40,276 nucleotides of DNA from Pseudomonas sp. GM21 (GCF_000282215.1 NZ_AKJS01000074.1:1-40276), one strand, 5' to 3'; shown: positions 25,000-34,500, counted from the stretch's first letter. Numbers and translations: made by a program. Notes: generated from the sequence alone by a model not told the origin.

Positions 25000-25281
25000 C
25001 TACAGATCCGGATAATCGTCGAGCCTAAGACTAGGAGCGCTCTCATCCTGCGGCTCGCGCTGGGGCGTATGTATCACTCCGGCTTCAGCATCTACACGCA
25101 TCTGTTCAATCTCCTTCTGAAATGCCTTGTCCTGAACCGTGGGTTTGCTGGTGTACGGTTTTCGGTCAGGTACAGGCTGGGCTGCATAAGTCGTTACCGC
25201 GTCTGGGTCGTGCTGCAGTTTTTCTTGGACTTGCGATTCCAACATCGCACGTAGCGCGTCTTTGTCGGGGCGGTTAAGCAA
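25000..25281 (-). CDS. Small polar protein, unknown function
   Basis: A 93-residue protein beginning MLNRPDKDALRAMLESQVQE and ending in an acidic tail (LRLDDYPDL). It has no hydrophobic segment and is probably helical at the N-terminus and disordered after. The start is a TTG at 25281 with GGAG seven bases upstream; no ATG alternative exists near the 5' end. It stands alone. No family is recognised. Confidence 0.55.
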   Translation of the reverse strand: MLNRPDKDALRAMLESQVQEKLQHDPDAVTTYAAQPVPDRKPYTSKPTVQDKAFQKEIEQMRVDAEAGVIHTPQREPQDESAPSLRLDDYPDL

Positions 25282-25483
25282 TTGGTTACTCCTAGTTGGC
25301 AGTCAGCGATTGGCTCATTGGCTTGGTGGTGTGAGATGGGGCGTCCAAGCCTTAGCACCAATCGCCTGCGGTGAATGATGTTCTCAAGTATGAAAATAGC
25401 AAATGCCAGACGCATCTCTCAGCCTAATGTTGGGCATCGGCATCGGCATCGGTTTCGCGAGACCGGCTTTCAACAAGCAGCAA

Positions 25484-25650
25484 CTACTTGCAGTTACCTG
25501 CCTTTCGATATCCTGCCGCTTGGGCCTCAGATGCTGACGTGAAGGAGACCTAATTTTTCAAACACCTGATCATAGACAGGGCATCCCATTGAGGGGTGGT
25601 ACACCTGGCTCTTCCGGTTACCGATGATCACAACTGTCCCGGTTGCGCTC
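25484..25650 (-). pseudogene. C-terminal domain of a thermonuclease-type protein, frameshifted
   Basis: The minus strand reads GNRKSQVYHPSMGCPVYDQV and, after a one-base shift, FTSASEAQAAGYRKAGNCK and a stop. This G-N-x-x-S-x-x-Y-H-x-x-x-C-P-x-Y-D pattern followed by F-x-S-x-x-E-A-x-A-A-G-Y-R-x-A-x-N-C is a small Cys/His (Ada-like) domain that ends many SNase-type nucleases. The nuclease part is missing. A second trace lies at 14569-14698. The rest of 25282-25944 has nothing supportable; an 85-codon open frame at 25624 is the antisense of this region. Confidence 0.55.
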
Positions 25651-25944
25651 GCGAAGTTGGGTTACCACCAAGCAGCCCGAGATCGCGTAGCGCTTGGTGC
25701 AGAAGTTTTCGAATTTGTCATAAAAGTGCACGATCATCGCGATCGTCCACTCCTATCGTTCCTTCGGCCCCGTGAGGCCCGTGAGGCCCGGCTCGACGTA
25801 ATACTTTATCGAACTGGAAGTTCCTACGTTCCGCTAACACATGACTATCAAGGTCATCGAGGGGATTGCTGCCCTTTATGATTACCTTTCTTAGGGCGCC
25901 TTTTGATTTCACTCCGCGGATTTACCTGTGTGGTGCATTATTTT

Positions 25945-26838
25945 CTAGATCAGACTGCGCTTGATCCAGTCATATAAGTCGTTCCCATCGTTAGACAACT
26001 CGCTGTTAGTCCGCCGGCACAAATAGTACTGGCGGCCATCGTCGACCTCCAGATCAAACAGTTTTACCAACTCACCACTGTCCGTATAGGGCGTCACCAG
26101 CGGCTCGCGTAGCAATGCGCAGCCTAGGCCTGTCAGCGTCGCCGTAAGCGCTAGCTGGCCATCTTCCAATAGCAAACCATCCAGCGCGGTTGTGTGGTGG
26201 ACTTCGGCGGCCTCGAACCACTGGCCCCAAGTGCCGCGCTCTTCATCGTGCAGTAGTGGCAGTTCGCTGAGCGCCTGAGGCGTGTCAATTGGGCCGTTTT
26301 TCGTTAGAAAGGCGCGGCTGCAATATGGGGTGACGGCGCCGGTAATTAGTGGCTCGCTGAGGTACCCCGGCCAGTGTCCGGTGCCAAACCGGATCGATAG
26401 GTCGGCTGCGTCGCTAGGGTAACTACGGTGGTTAGCATAGGTAACGTTGATGTCCAGGGATGGATGGTCTTTGAGAAAGTGCGCCAAGCGCGGGATAAAC
26501 AGGTTAATGCCTAATAGTGGGATCAGGCTGATAGTGACTTGACGCTTGGCGCTCTTTTCGCGCACGTGTTCCGTGGCGCTACGCAGTACCGAAAAGGCGG
26601 ATCGGATGGCGCGGTAATACTCGCGACCCGCTTCGGTGAGCACCAGGTTACGCCCTTGGCGAAACGTCAGTGGTTGCTGCAAAAAACTTTCCAGCAAGTG
26701 TAATTGATGGCTCACGGCGGACGGTGATACGTCCAGCTCGCGGGCTGCGGAATTGACGCCGCCATGGCGGGCAAACGCCTCGAACGTTCGTACTGCGCGC
26801 AATGGGGGGTCGTTGGTCAACTGTTCTAAATTATTCAT
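25945..26838 (-). CDS. LysR-family regulator, GcvA-like
   Basis: A 297-residue LysR-type regulator. The winged helix (about 15-75) has the GcvA-subgroup sequence RTFEAFARHGGVNSAARELD followed by SPSAVSHQ. The effector domain has GLGCALLREPLV near residue 240. It is divergent from the livH fragment with 170 bases between them. This A/T-rich gap (26839-27008) is the probable operator region. It most likely controlled the liv genes and the atcBC pair that follows, with amino acids or thiazoline compounds as effectors (inference). Confidence 0.88.
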   Translation of the reverse strand: MNNLEQLTNDPPLRAVRTFEAFARHGGVNSAARELDVSPSAVSHQLHLLESFLQQPLTFRQGRNLVLTEAGREYYRAIRSAFSVLRSATEHVREKSAKRQVTISLIPLLGINLFIPRLAHFLKDHPSLDINVTYANHRSYPSDAADLSIRFGTGHWPGYLSEPLITGAVTPYCSRAFLTKNGPIDTPQALSELPLLHDEERGTWGQWFEAAEVHHTTALDGLLLEDGQLALTATLTGLGCALLREPLVTPYTDSGELVKLFDLEVDDGRQYYLCRRTNSELSNDGNDLYDWIKRSLI

Positions 26839-27008
26839 GTTATGAATTAAATGCTTAACTAAACCAATAATAAAGTGTCATATGTGCCTTATTTTGTCGT
26901 ATTAGGCGTTTTTTATCTTGAGCATAAACATATGAATTTCTGATATTTGATTAAAATAGAATAGACGCTTAGTGTGCCGCCCTTACGTGCACTGAGGTCG
27001 ATGATTTA

Positions 27009-27226
27009 ATGGATTCTTTTATCCAGCAGCTGCTCAACGGTCTGATGACAGGCAGTCTCTACGCACTTGTGGCCTTAGTTTACTCGATGGTCTACGGCAT
27101 TTTGCGAATCATCAATTTCGCTCATGGCGATGTACTGATGATAGGCGCGTTGGTAGGTTTATGGGTTATTCGACTGCTGCAGGCTGCATGGCCTGAACTG
27201 CCTCCAGTGTTGATGCTGCTGGTGGC
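27009..27226 (+). pseudogene. livH fragment: branched-chain amino acid ABC permease, N-terminal end
   Basis: The first 72 or so codons of a LivH-type permease are perfect (LLNGLMTGSLYALVALVYSM, then IINFAHGDVLMIGA). The frame is then joined at GGTGGC (27221-27226) to the end of a binding-protein gene. The remaining three quarters of livH, and the livM, livG and livF genes that would normally follow, are gone. It is not functional. Confidence 0.85.
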
Positions 27227-27505
27227 AAAGCGTTCGAGCAGGCCTACAAGGAACGCTTCAAGACCAATATCGAGTTGCATGCACCGTTTGCCTACGACGG
27301 TGTAGGTGTGCTGGTAGCGGCTATTGAAAAAGGAGGCTCCACCGACCCGAAAAAATACCTCCCAGTGCTTCGCTCCATCAGCTACCCAGGCGTGACCGAC
27401 ATCATCGAGTTTGATGCCGAAGGTAATTTGAAGCAGCCATCGTTCACTGTTTAGCAGGCAAAGGCCAACCAATGGCAGCCGGTAAGTGTGGCAGGTGTTA
27501 AGTAA
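27221..27505 (+). pseudogene. livK fragment: branched-chain amino acid binding protein, C-terminal end
   Basis: From the GGTGGC junction a different frame encodes the last 95 codons of a LivJ/LivK-type periplasmic binding protein (GGKAFEQAYKERFKTNIEL, PFAYDGVGVLVAAIEK, DPKKYLPVLR). A TAG at 27452 interrupts it where a Tyr codon is expected (FTV-stop-QAKANQWQPV). The original end, TAA, is at 27503-27505. The decay shows that the locus lost its transporter some time ago. Confidence 0.8.
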
Positions 27506-27557
27506 CCTTAATTAAACGCCGGGCGAGTGGAAGTTCGCCTGGCCTCGGAGGCACGCA

Positions 27558-28049
27558 ATGAGCAAGCTGGAAGGGGAATTAGGCATTCTTGCCCGTCGGC
27601 GTATCGAAGCCGAAATCATCAAGCCGATATACGAGATACTGGTGCGTGAGCAGGGCAAGGCCTTCGCTGCTGCTGTGATTGGGGAGGCGGTAGGAAATGC
27701 TGCAATCCAGGCCGGCAAGCATTTCGCCGCGCTTGAAGAAAAGGGAGCCGACTTAAAAAGCTTTGTCGAGCTTCAAGTGTTGTGGGAAAAGGACGATGCG
27801 CTGAAGGTTGAGATCATCGCCAGTGATGCGCAAAACTATGATTATGACGTCAAGCGTTGCCGATACGCCGACATGTACCACGATATGGGGCTCGCTGAAA
27901 TCGGCCACTTGCTTTCATGTAACCGCGACGAACTATTTATTGTCGGCTACAACCCTGACATCGAGCTAACTCGCACTCAGACCATCATGAGTGGCGCCCC
28001 CCGTTGCGACTTCCGTTATCGGGCCAAGCCACAGGTGCCCAATTCATGA
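27558..28049 (+). CDS. atcB: L-2-amino-thiazoline-4-carboxylate hydrolase
   Basis: A 163-residue protein of the ATC hydrolase family. It opens the ring of L-2-aminothiazoline-4-carboxylate to give S- or N-carbamoyl-L-cysteine. The family pattern includes a helical N-terminus, DVKRCRYADMYHDMGLAEIG (Cys and Tyr residues conserved), LLSCNRDE and FIVGYNPDIELTRTQTIMSG near the end. A GGAGG box precedes ATG 27558. It overlaps the next gene by ATGA, so the two are translationally coupled. The atcB/atcC pair is known from Pseudomonas strains that turn ATC into L-cysteine. Confidence 0.82.
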   Translation: MSKLEGELGILARRRIEAEIIKPIYEILVREQGKAFAAAVIGEAVGNAAIQAGKHFAALEEKGADLKSFVELQVLWEKDDALKVEIIASDAQNYDYDVKRCRYADMYHDMGLAEIGHLLSCNRDELFIVGYNPDIELTRTQTIMSGAPRCDFRYRAKPQVPNS

Positions 28050-29281
28050 GCGATCTCGCGTGGGTCAATGGCGAGCGCCTATGGAGCTCTCTAATGGAAA
28101 TGGCACAGATCGGCCGTACTGAAAAGGGCGGTGTGACGCGCTTGGCATTGACCGAAGAGGATCGCAGAGGTCGCGACTTGTTTGTTCAATGGTGCGAGGC
28201 GGCCGGATGTATTATTCGTATCGACGCCATGGGCAATATTTTTGCTCGCCGTCCTGGACTCCATGATGATCTGGCCCCGGTGTTGGTCGGCTCCCACGGC
28301 GACTCTCAACCTGCTGGTGGCAAATACGACGGCATATACGGTGTGCTTGCCGGACTGGAAGTGCTGCGTACTCTGAATGACCTCGGGATCAAGACTGATC
28401 GGCCCATCGAAGTGGTCAACTGGACTAACGAAGAAGGCTCGCGTTTTGCACCTGCGATGATTTCCTCTGGAGTGTATGCCGGGGTGTTTGATCTAGAGTT
28501 CGGGCTCTCCAGGGAGGACAAGTCAGGCGTCAGTATTGGCCAGGCTTTACAGCATATCGGCTATGCCGGGTCTCATCCGGTGGGAGGCCAGTCACTACAC
28601 GCCTCGTTTGAATTACATATCGAGCAGGGGCCCATTCTAGAAGCCCAAAACATCACTATCGGTGTCGTCACGGGCGCACAGGGTCAACGTTGGTACGAGG
28701 TGGAATTGACCGGGCGCAGCGCTCACGCTGGCACCACGCCGATGGATCATCGCCTAGATGCGCTGCTGGGTTTCGCCCGAGTAGTGGAGGCCGTTAATCA
28801 GCTGGGACTAGAGCAGGGCGCGGAAGGGCGGGCGACAGTAGGCATGGCGAATATCTTTCCCAACTCGCGCAACGTGGTGCCAGGGCGAGTATTTTTCAGT
28901 GTGGAGTTTCGTCATCCGGATGAAGCAGTGTTGGCGCGCCAGGATCAGCAACTGCATGACGCAGTGGCGCGTATTGCCGAGCAGATTGGGCTGCAGCACA
29001 GTGTGAGGCAGATTTTCCAGTACGCGCCGATTGCGTTTGATAAAAACTGCGTGGAGGTGGTACGCGCATCCGCCGAGGCGTTGGGGTATAGCCATCGGCC
29101 GATGATTTCTGGGGCAGGCCATGACGCCTGCTATTTGAGCCGTGTAGCACCGACCGCCATGATTTTTATACCCTGTGTGGATGGCTTAAGCCACAACGAG
29201 GCGGAAGAAATCCATCCTCATTGGTCGACAGCGGGGGCCAATGTTTTATTGCATGCGGTATTGGCCAAAGCGCATGTCTGA
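28046..29281 (+). CDS. atcC: Carbamoyl-L-cysteine amidohydrolase (M20 family, allantoate amidohydrolase-like)
   Basis: A metal-dependent amidohydrolase of 411 residues that removes the carbamoyl group, giving L-cysteine, CO2 and ammonia in the ATC pathway. Metal-site motifs are GSHGDSQPAGGKYDGIYGVL (His and Asp), NWTNEEGSRFAP (Glu), a His in the FELHIEQGP segment and a His in DGLSHNEAE near the C-terminus. The dimerisation-domain motif GRSAHAGTTPMDHRLD is intact. The start is the ATG at 28046, which overlaps the atcB stop; the frame is open upstream only inside atcB. The general family also includes hydantoin-pathway N-carbamoyl-L-amino acid hydrolases, but the atcB partner favours cysteine. 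Confidence 0.84.
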   Translation: MSDLAWVNGERLWSSLMEMAQIGRTEKGGVTRLALTEEDRRGRDLFVQWCEAAGCIIRIDAMGNIFARRPGLHDDLAPVLVGSHGDSQPAGGKYDGIYGVLAGLEVLRTLNDLGIKTDRPIEVVNWTNEEGSRFAPAMISSGVYAGVFDLEFGLSREDKSGVSIGQALQHIGYAGSHPVGGQSLHASFELHIEQGPILEAQNITIGVVTGAQGQRWYEVELTGRSAHAGTTPMDHRLDALLGFARVVEAVNQLGLEQGAEGRATVGMANIFPNSRNVVPGRVFFSVEFRHPDEAVLARQDQQLHDAVARIAEQIGLQHSVRQIFQYAPIAFDKNCVEVVRASAEALGYSHRPMISGAGHDACYLSRVAPTAMIFIPCVDGLSHNEAEEIHPHWSTAGANVLLHAVLAKAHV

Positions 29282-29438
29282 CAGGTGCCCCCTGACTTGA
29301 GGGAGGGGAGCATTCACCCGATTGTGCGGCCGTGAATAGAGCATTCGGAGTTCGCACTGGCTTCGTCAATGATGCAGCCGATGGAGTGCCCAGCTCAGGA
29401 CTTCTAGGCTGCGGAAGCTTACCAAAATCGAGACATAC

Positions 29439-29648
29439 TCATTCAGGCGTCATGAGCACCGCCAGAGCCATATTGATGAACTCTTCGTTTCTGCTGATTG
29501 TGTCCAAGGCACCACGAACATTACCAGCGACCTCTGCTGATCCGCGCTGCTCGACCCAGAGTGTCAGCTCCATGATTGCGGCTTCGAGGGCGAGTTGGTT
29601 CTGATTGATCTTGAAGAGCAGGGAAGGGAGCAGGTCTGAATTTGGCAT
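29439..29648 (-). CDS. Small helical protein, unknown function (intact copy)
   Basis: A 69-residue protein with a strong GGAGG box before ATG 29648. The N-terminal MPNSDLLPSLLFKINQNQLA leads into an amphipathic helical core (AIMELTLWVEQRG, NVRGALDTI) and ends in VLMTPE. The paralogue at 22676 shares the core but has lost this start. I recall the family as frequent and multi-copy in fluorescens-group Pseudomonas, without a known role; a two-helix oligomer is likely. Confidence 0.72.
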   Translation of the reverse strand: MPNSDLLPSLLFKINQNQLALEAAIMELTLWVEQRGSAEVAGNVRGALDTISRNEEFINMALAVLMTPE

Positions 29649-29704
29649 CGCGATTCCTCCGTGAAAGAGGGCAGCGTAGCAGGCGGACGTTACTCCCGTT
29701 CCAG

Positions 29705-29818
29705 CTACCTGGTGTCTAAGGTCACCGGTTCAATAGTAACCAGATCTCCGATCAGCACCGGATGGTAACGAGAGAGATACCGTACCTGCTCAGTAGGTAA
29801 TGCTCGGTGCAGGATCAC
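29705..29818 (-). CDS. Small ORF (37 aa) coupled to the gene at 29790
   Basis: The frame begins at a GTG (29818) inside the end of the 69-residue gene, with AGGA just upstream. It reads MILHRALPTEQVRYLSRYHP, then VLIGDLVTIEPVTLDTR. Its start region matches that of the 30-residue ORF at 13351, but the two proteins then differ completely. Codon use and the acidic beta-like sequence look protein-like. A short coupled gene is plausible but unproven. Confidence 0.4.
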   Translation of the reverse strand: MILHRALPTEQVRYLSRYHPVLIGDLVTIEPVTLDTR

Positions 29819-29999
29819 GCATTCCTAACTGCTTCGGATATTGAGCATTTAATGTCGAACAAACAGCCTCTGCCTCCGTCCTGACTTTGAATACGCCATG
29901 CTTGCTGGCTGACCCTCCCTCTACAAGATCGACGACTCTGTATCGCTTGCTGCCATCGTCCAGCGTGGTGGTTGCAATGACTCTGAATCTTGCGTGCAT
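29790..29999 (-). CDS. Small conserved-looking protein (69 aa), unknown function
   Basis: It starts at ATG 29999, with GGAAAG eight bases upstream, and reads MHARFRVIATTTLDDGSKRY followed by RVVDLVEGGSASKHGVFKVR. This beta-beta-alpha pattern resembles small proteins that correct or transport single domains, but I cannot name it. The last 44 bases recur at 13420-13463, where the remainder is cut by MITE copy A. So there were once two copies. Confidence 0.6.
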   Translation of the reverse strand: MHARFRVIATTTLDDGSKRYRVVDLVEGGSASKHGVFKVRTEAEAVCSTLNAQYPKQLGMRDPAPSITY

Positions 30000-30225
30000 G
30001 GTTGCTTTCCGTGCATGACATTGGTGTCCTACAAGTACCGGCAAAAGGAGACGATTTCAAGAACGGGATGGGCTTCAACTGAGACAGTTTATGACGGTGC
30101 AATGCGCTCGTCTTTGCAGGAGGGCCGGCTCAGCAGCAGGTGGCGTGTCGACGCATTTTTCTTAAAGTCGCTACTTCGGGCCAACTGGGCCAGGCTAAGC
30201 TTTTGGCGTTCCTGATAGAGGTACA

Positions 30226-30291
30226 GTGGAAATCCTTCTGAACGAACATCACTGGTACGGCCTGTCCATCCGAAGTGAACCTGGCGATTAA
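30226..30291 (+). CDS. Tiny ORF (21 aa) in the duplicated block
   Basis: GTG 30226 follows GAGG, and the frame reads MEILLNEHHWYGLSIRSEPG-D. The 4-kb copy keeps HQWYGLPIRSAPGD in the same frame but has GAT in place of the GTG. Similar reading in both copies hints at coding, but the length is minimal. Confidence 0.25.
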   Translation: MEILLNEHHWYGLSIRSEPGD

Positions 30292-30315
30292 GCGCAGGTC
30301 GAATAGAGCCATCAC

Positions 30316-30570
30316 TCAATGTTCATGGGCATGCGAATGGATGGTGAGGGCACCAGGTACCGTGGTGCGTTCAAGCCCCCCATGTTCCAGCCACCGAAGG
30401 GTCTGCTCATATGCGCGCTGCAGCAAAGACTCGGTCTGGTCAAAGTTGAACACCGAGACATCCACGGGGCACAAAGGCGGGACGATGTGCAGGCTGGTGA
30501 GAGTGCGGAAGTGTTCGATGTCACTTACCAACTGGCGCATGCTCATCAGGTTGACGGTATGTAGGGCTAA
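30316..30570 (-). pseudogene. C-terminal piece of a patatin-like gene
   Basis: The 76-codon frame (MSMRQLVSDIEHFRTLTSLH to HSHAHEH) is the last quarter of a patatin-like phospholipase, closely similar to 4360-4600. The catalytic part is absent; MITE copy B begins just upstream of the remaining sequence. It cannot be functional. Confidence 0.8.
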
Positions 30571-30571
30571 G

Positions 30572-30722
30572 TGTTGGTGCTGACGCCGAATTGACCCAGT
30601 GGCCGAGATGTCACTGCCCCAGTCTTATTCCTCGCGAACCATTGCCTATGCTGGATTTCTGCCTACCAAGGGTAGGGCAGCCTTGCGTCGGCACGTGGGT
30701 CAATTCGGCGTCAGCGTCTACA
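30572..30722 (+). mobile_element. MITE-like element, copy B (151 bp)
   Basis: Nearly identical to copies A and C, with both inverted ends (TGTTGGTGCTGACGCCGAAT on the left; the right end closes with GTCAGCGTCTACA). It truncates the patatin fragment on its left. No flanking duplication was found by eye. Confidence 0.82.
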
Positions 30723-30926
30723 GCTCATGAGGACGCATTGGGCATGATGCTCGAGGGTACGCAATCCGAAATATCCATCTGATTAGTAGCGTATTTTTTA
30801 CTCTCAAGAAACCGGCTCTATTAGGGCGAAGACTGATCCAGGTCAACATGTCTGGATTCTTATTGTGCTCATCATGCAAGAGACTTATGTACTCGTGCCT
30901 TGGTCAGGATTTTCTTGGATGGTTAT

Positions 30927-33800
30927 ATGAGTGGTGCTGTTGCGCGACTGCAATCTTTCATGGGGACGTTTTTCTCCAACCTGGCCGCTAAACGTGGCCT
31001 GCTGATATTCGTGCTGCTGGTTCAGGGCGCCTGTGCGGGGGGGTACCTGTACCTGGAGCACAACTGGATCGAAGCAGGGGTGGTGCAGAGCCTGAAAAAC
31101 GTGTCGTCGATGCATCGGCGCAGCTTTGACCTGCTCGAAACCACGCTGAACTACCAGCTCTCGTCGGTCGGTGAGGCCGTGCAGGCCGTGGGTGACCGCT
31201 AGAATGCCCCACTCCTGCATGCGCTGTTGGCAAAGGAAGTAAAAAGTGAATGGTTGGATGCTGTAGTCATCCTCGACGCAGCTGGCAATATCGTTGCCCT
31301 TGACGCTGACGTGCCACTGGAGTCGGTCTTGTTGCCGGGTGTGTTGGCGAAGCGCTCCTTCAAGGACTTGCCCAATTATCAGGCGGCCCTGGCGGGTGGG
31401 GCCGAGTTCGCCACCTTTTTTGCTCCGCGTCCGAATGCCCTCGAACTGGGTGGCGGGGGGATTACGCTGTTCCGGATGATCAGGTCGGCGGACGGGCAGT
31501 TGCTCGGCACTGTTGTCGGCTTTACCAGTCTGCACAGCATGTCGGCTTTGCTGAATATCGATGCCGCACGGGGGTTCGATCTGGGCCAGGACGGCATCCT
31601 AGGGTTTATTGATCAACGCACGCATGAATGGCTGTATCGCTATGCACATGCAGGGACTTCAGTCGTCCAGGGGCATAAGGTCATCAGCCCCCCATTGTTC
31701 GAGGACACCCGGTACGGGGTGGAGGTGAAGTTTTACCGATCCCCCATCGACGGCCTGGAGCGAATTGCCGTGTTAGCCCCGCAGCGCGACCATCAATGGC
31801 TGCAAATGGTCGCGGCGAGTAAGGACGAGTACCTGTTTAACTGGCGCCTCCAGGTGGCTTTCTCGGTGCTGGCATTTGCCGGCATGGCTGTCCTGCAGTG
31901 GCTGCTACTGGGGTTTTTCCGTCGGAATCACCAGCAGCGTAGGTTACTGGATCTGGTTCTCGACAGCATTGATGCCAATGTTTATTTCAAGACCCTCGAG
32001 GGGCGCCTCCTCTACATCAACGCCAAGGCTGCTGCCTACTTTGCCATGCCCGCTGACCAGCTCATCGGTCGTCTGGAGCGCGAATTCCTGCCGAAGGAAA
32101 CCGCCGATAGATTTCATGAGATGGATCGCGAGGTGATCACCTCGGGCAAAAAGCACATCGGCATGGAAGTCGTCACGATGCCCAATGGCCAAACCGTTCA
32201 CTTATCCTCGATCAAGGTGCCGATGCAGTTGCCGGGCCAACCGCCCACCCTGATCGGCGTTTCGACCGATGTGACCGAGTTGCATAAGCAATCCGTTGCC
32301 CGTGAAGCCGCCGAAAAGGCACTGGCGGCACACAACCACGCCCTGTGGTTGAACAACCAGGTGCTGGAGCAATTGGGCCAGAATGCCTCGTTGCCTGAGG
32401 TGCTGAACACCATGCTGCGCATCATCGATGACTATCGTCCCGGTGTACTGGGCTCCGTGTCACTGGTGGCTGACAATGGCAGGGAGCTGGTCGGCTGTGC
32501 CGCACCCAATTTGCCTGAGGCGTGGTTGAGAGCCACGGCGCGGTTACTGATCGAGGATAGGAGCGGGTCTGGTGCGACGGCTGTTCACCGTGGGGAGACC
32601 GTCATTGTTGAGGATATTGCTACCCATCCCTATTGGGCCGCGCCTCATGTTGCCGTTCTTCGTGACATGATCCTCGGTCTCGGGCTGCGTGCGGTTTGGT
32701 CACAGCCGATCAAAAGCAATGAGGGCAAGGTGCTCGGTGTCTTCAATATGTATCAGCGTGAACCCGCCGCCCCGGATGCCGAGGATCTCGTTTTGCTGGC
32801 GGACTATGCCCGACTCGCGCAGATGGTCATCGAGCGCGCGCGCCTAGCCGAGGCCTTGCAGGAAAGCCAGGCCCTGTATCGCTTGATGGCAGAAAACAGC
32901 AACGATGCGATCTGGGTGATGCAATTTCCGGACTTGACCTATAGCTATATGAGTCCCTCGATTGTATGGCTGTACGGCTGGACGCCGGAAGAATTCGCCG
33001 GCCAGCCACCCGAGGAGCTGATGTCTGCGCAGGAGTTACGCAGGTGGAGCGATACGGTCAAGGAGCATGTCCGACGTATTGGCGAAGGCGACCTGACGGC
33101 CTGTTTGATCGAACATGAGCTGGAAGTCCGAAATAAGGATGGCCATCTTGTCCAAGTCGAGACGGTCGCCAATATCATGCTGGACAGCGCCTCCCGACCG
33201 ACTCACATTGTCGGCAGTTCCCGGGACATCACCCGGCGTAAGGCCGCCGAGGACTCCATCCGGAAAATGGCGTTCTTCGACCAACTGACCGGTTTGCCCA
33301 ACCGCCGCATGCTGGAAGACCGGCTGGCTCAGCTGCTCGCTCTGGCGCAACGGGAACAACGTAAACTGTCACTGCTCTTTGTGGATCTGGACAAGTTCAA
33401 GGCGGTCAATGATCAGCACGGGCATGCCGCCGGCGACTGGCTATTGAAGCAGGTCGCCTCACGTATGGGTTCGGTACTGCGCACCTCCGATACCGCCGCA
33501 CGTGTCGGCGGCGATGAGTTTGTCATCCTCCTGCCTGATGCCCGCACGACAGAAGAGGCCGTGCTGGTCGCGGAGAAAATCCGTTGCGTCCTTGAGCTGC
33601 CCTTTGTCATGGATGACGGCGTAGAACTGGATATTTCGTCGAGTATCGGCGTGGTGATGTACCCCGACCAGGCGAACAATATGCGCGACCTGCTGCACTT
33701 TGGCGACGAAGCCATGTACCGCGCCAAGAAGGGCGGCAGGAACGCGGTGGCGGTGTTTGCCGCGCCGGCACAGCCATCCCCTGTTGACGTCCAGGTCTGA
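30927..33800 (+). pseudogene. Membrane PAS/GAF diguanylate cyclase split by an in-frame TAG
   Basis: One frame of about 957 codons is interrupted only by TAG at 31200-31202. The layout is a transmembrane helix at residues about 23-43 (LLIFVLLVQGACAGGYLYL), a periplasmic sensor region, a second helix (about 305-325), PAS (about 335-450), GAF (about 475-640), PAS (about 650-775) and GGDEF (about 790-945). The catalytic motif GGDEF is intact and preceded by an inhibitory-site RTSD. There is no EAL domain. It would make cyclic di-GMP in response to a periplasmic signal. The stop lies in the periplasmic part; translation could restart at 31227, giving 857 residues without the first helix. A nonsense mutation (from CAG, TGG or TAC, say) or a sequencing error is equally possible. 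The start at ATG 30927 is the best available. Confidence 0.78.
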
Positions 33801-33820
33801 AAACAGAACGCCTGTTGAGG

Positions 33821-33849
33821 AACACCAGCCATTTCTAATGGCTGGTGTT
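33821..33849. terminator. Hairpin after the GGDEF gene
   Basis: A perfect 13-bp stem (AACACCAGCCATT / AATGGCTGGTGTT) with a 3-base loop lies 20 bases after the stop. There is no T-run, but the position fits a terminator. The rest of the gap to 34062 shows no gene. Confidence 0.65.
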
Positions 33850-34062
33850 GGGCAAGCGTGCAGTCGAGGAGAAAAACTTCTCACATGTCGCAAAAATCCT
33901 GAGTTATGCGACGACTGACTCGGGATTGGCGGTAAAGGCATTGCGATGTCGCGTGAGTCTGTCGCTGGTGCTCAATGATCTGCGACATGAAATGCGATAA
34001 ATGTCCATCGCCTCAACACAGTGCTTTGATTAAGTCAGAAAGGCCCGAATGGAAGTTTCCAG

Positions 34063-34500
34063 GTGATTGAGCAGAGTTTCAAAATTAGATTTTCAGAGAT
34101 CGAAATCACAGTGCCACCGGCACCCGGTCTCTATGAGATCGTGACTGCTGAAGGCGGGCTGCTGAAGGTAGGTATCAGTGGCAATCTGCGCAAGCGGCTT
34201 GTACAGCACAGGCAATCCAAGCAGTCTCGACTCAAGCTCAAGGAAGGAGGAGATTGGAGCAACCCGAATGACGTCATGAGCAAGCAGTCGATACTCGCGA
34301 AGCACTTGTTTTTCCATTCCCCAACTCCTGGCTACGATTTGAAAACTGAAGCTGGTAGGCAGTCCTTCCTGGAGCAGCGGTGCCATGTGTTGGTAACCGT
34401 AACCACGACTCGGAAGGAGGCTCGCGAGATGGAAAGGCTCAAGGAGCAAAGTGGCGCATATCAATTCGTGGGAGTTACACAGGCTCACAGGCCAGGATGA
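34063..34500 (+). CDS. GIY-YIG nuclease-like protein
   Basis: A 145-residue protein. Residues about 18-50 match the start of a GIY-YIG domain: PPAPGLYEIV (GLY in place of GIY), LLKVGISGNLRKRLVQH (VGI for YIG, with the catalytic-type Arg). A second conserved patch, SFLEQRCHVLV (about 110), may hold the usual Glu. Stand-alone proteins of this size occur in bacteria with unknown roles. The GTG start at 34063 follows GGAAG; a five-codon frame from ATG 34049 ends across it. A partial paralogue lies at 40172-40245. Confidence 0.62.
   Translation: MIEQSFKIRFSEIEITVPPAPGLYEIVTAEGGLLKVGISGNLRKRLVQHRQSKQSRLKLKEGGDWSNPNDVMSKQSILAKHLFFHSPTPGYDLKTEAGRQSFLEQRCHVLVTVTTTRKEAREMERLKEQSGAYQFVGVTQAHRPG

Larger units (their letters stand above)
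30164..30570. repeat. Duplicated block, second copy of 4189-4610
   Basis: The same order is found in both copies: hairpin (30175-30196), a spacer containing a 21-codon frame, and the end of a patatin-like gene on the minus strand. Here the block ends abruptly at MITE copy B (30572), which therefore marks the breakpoint. Confidence 0.8.
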
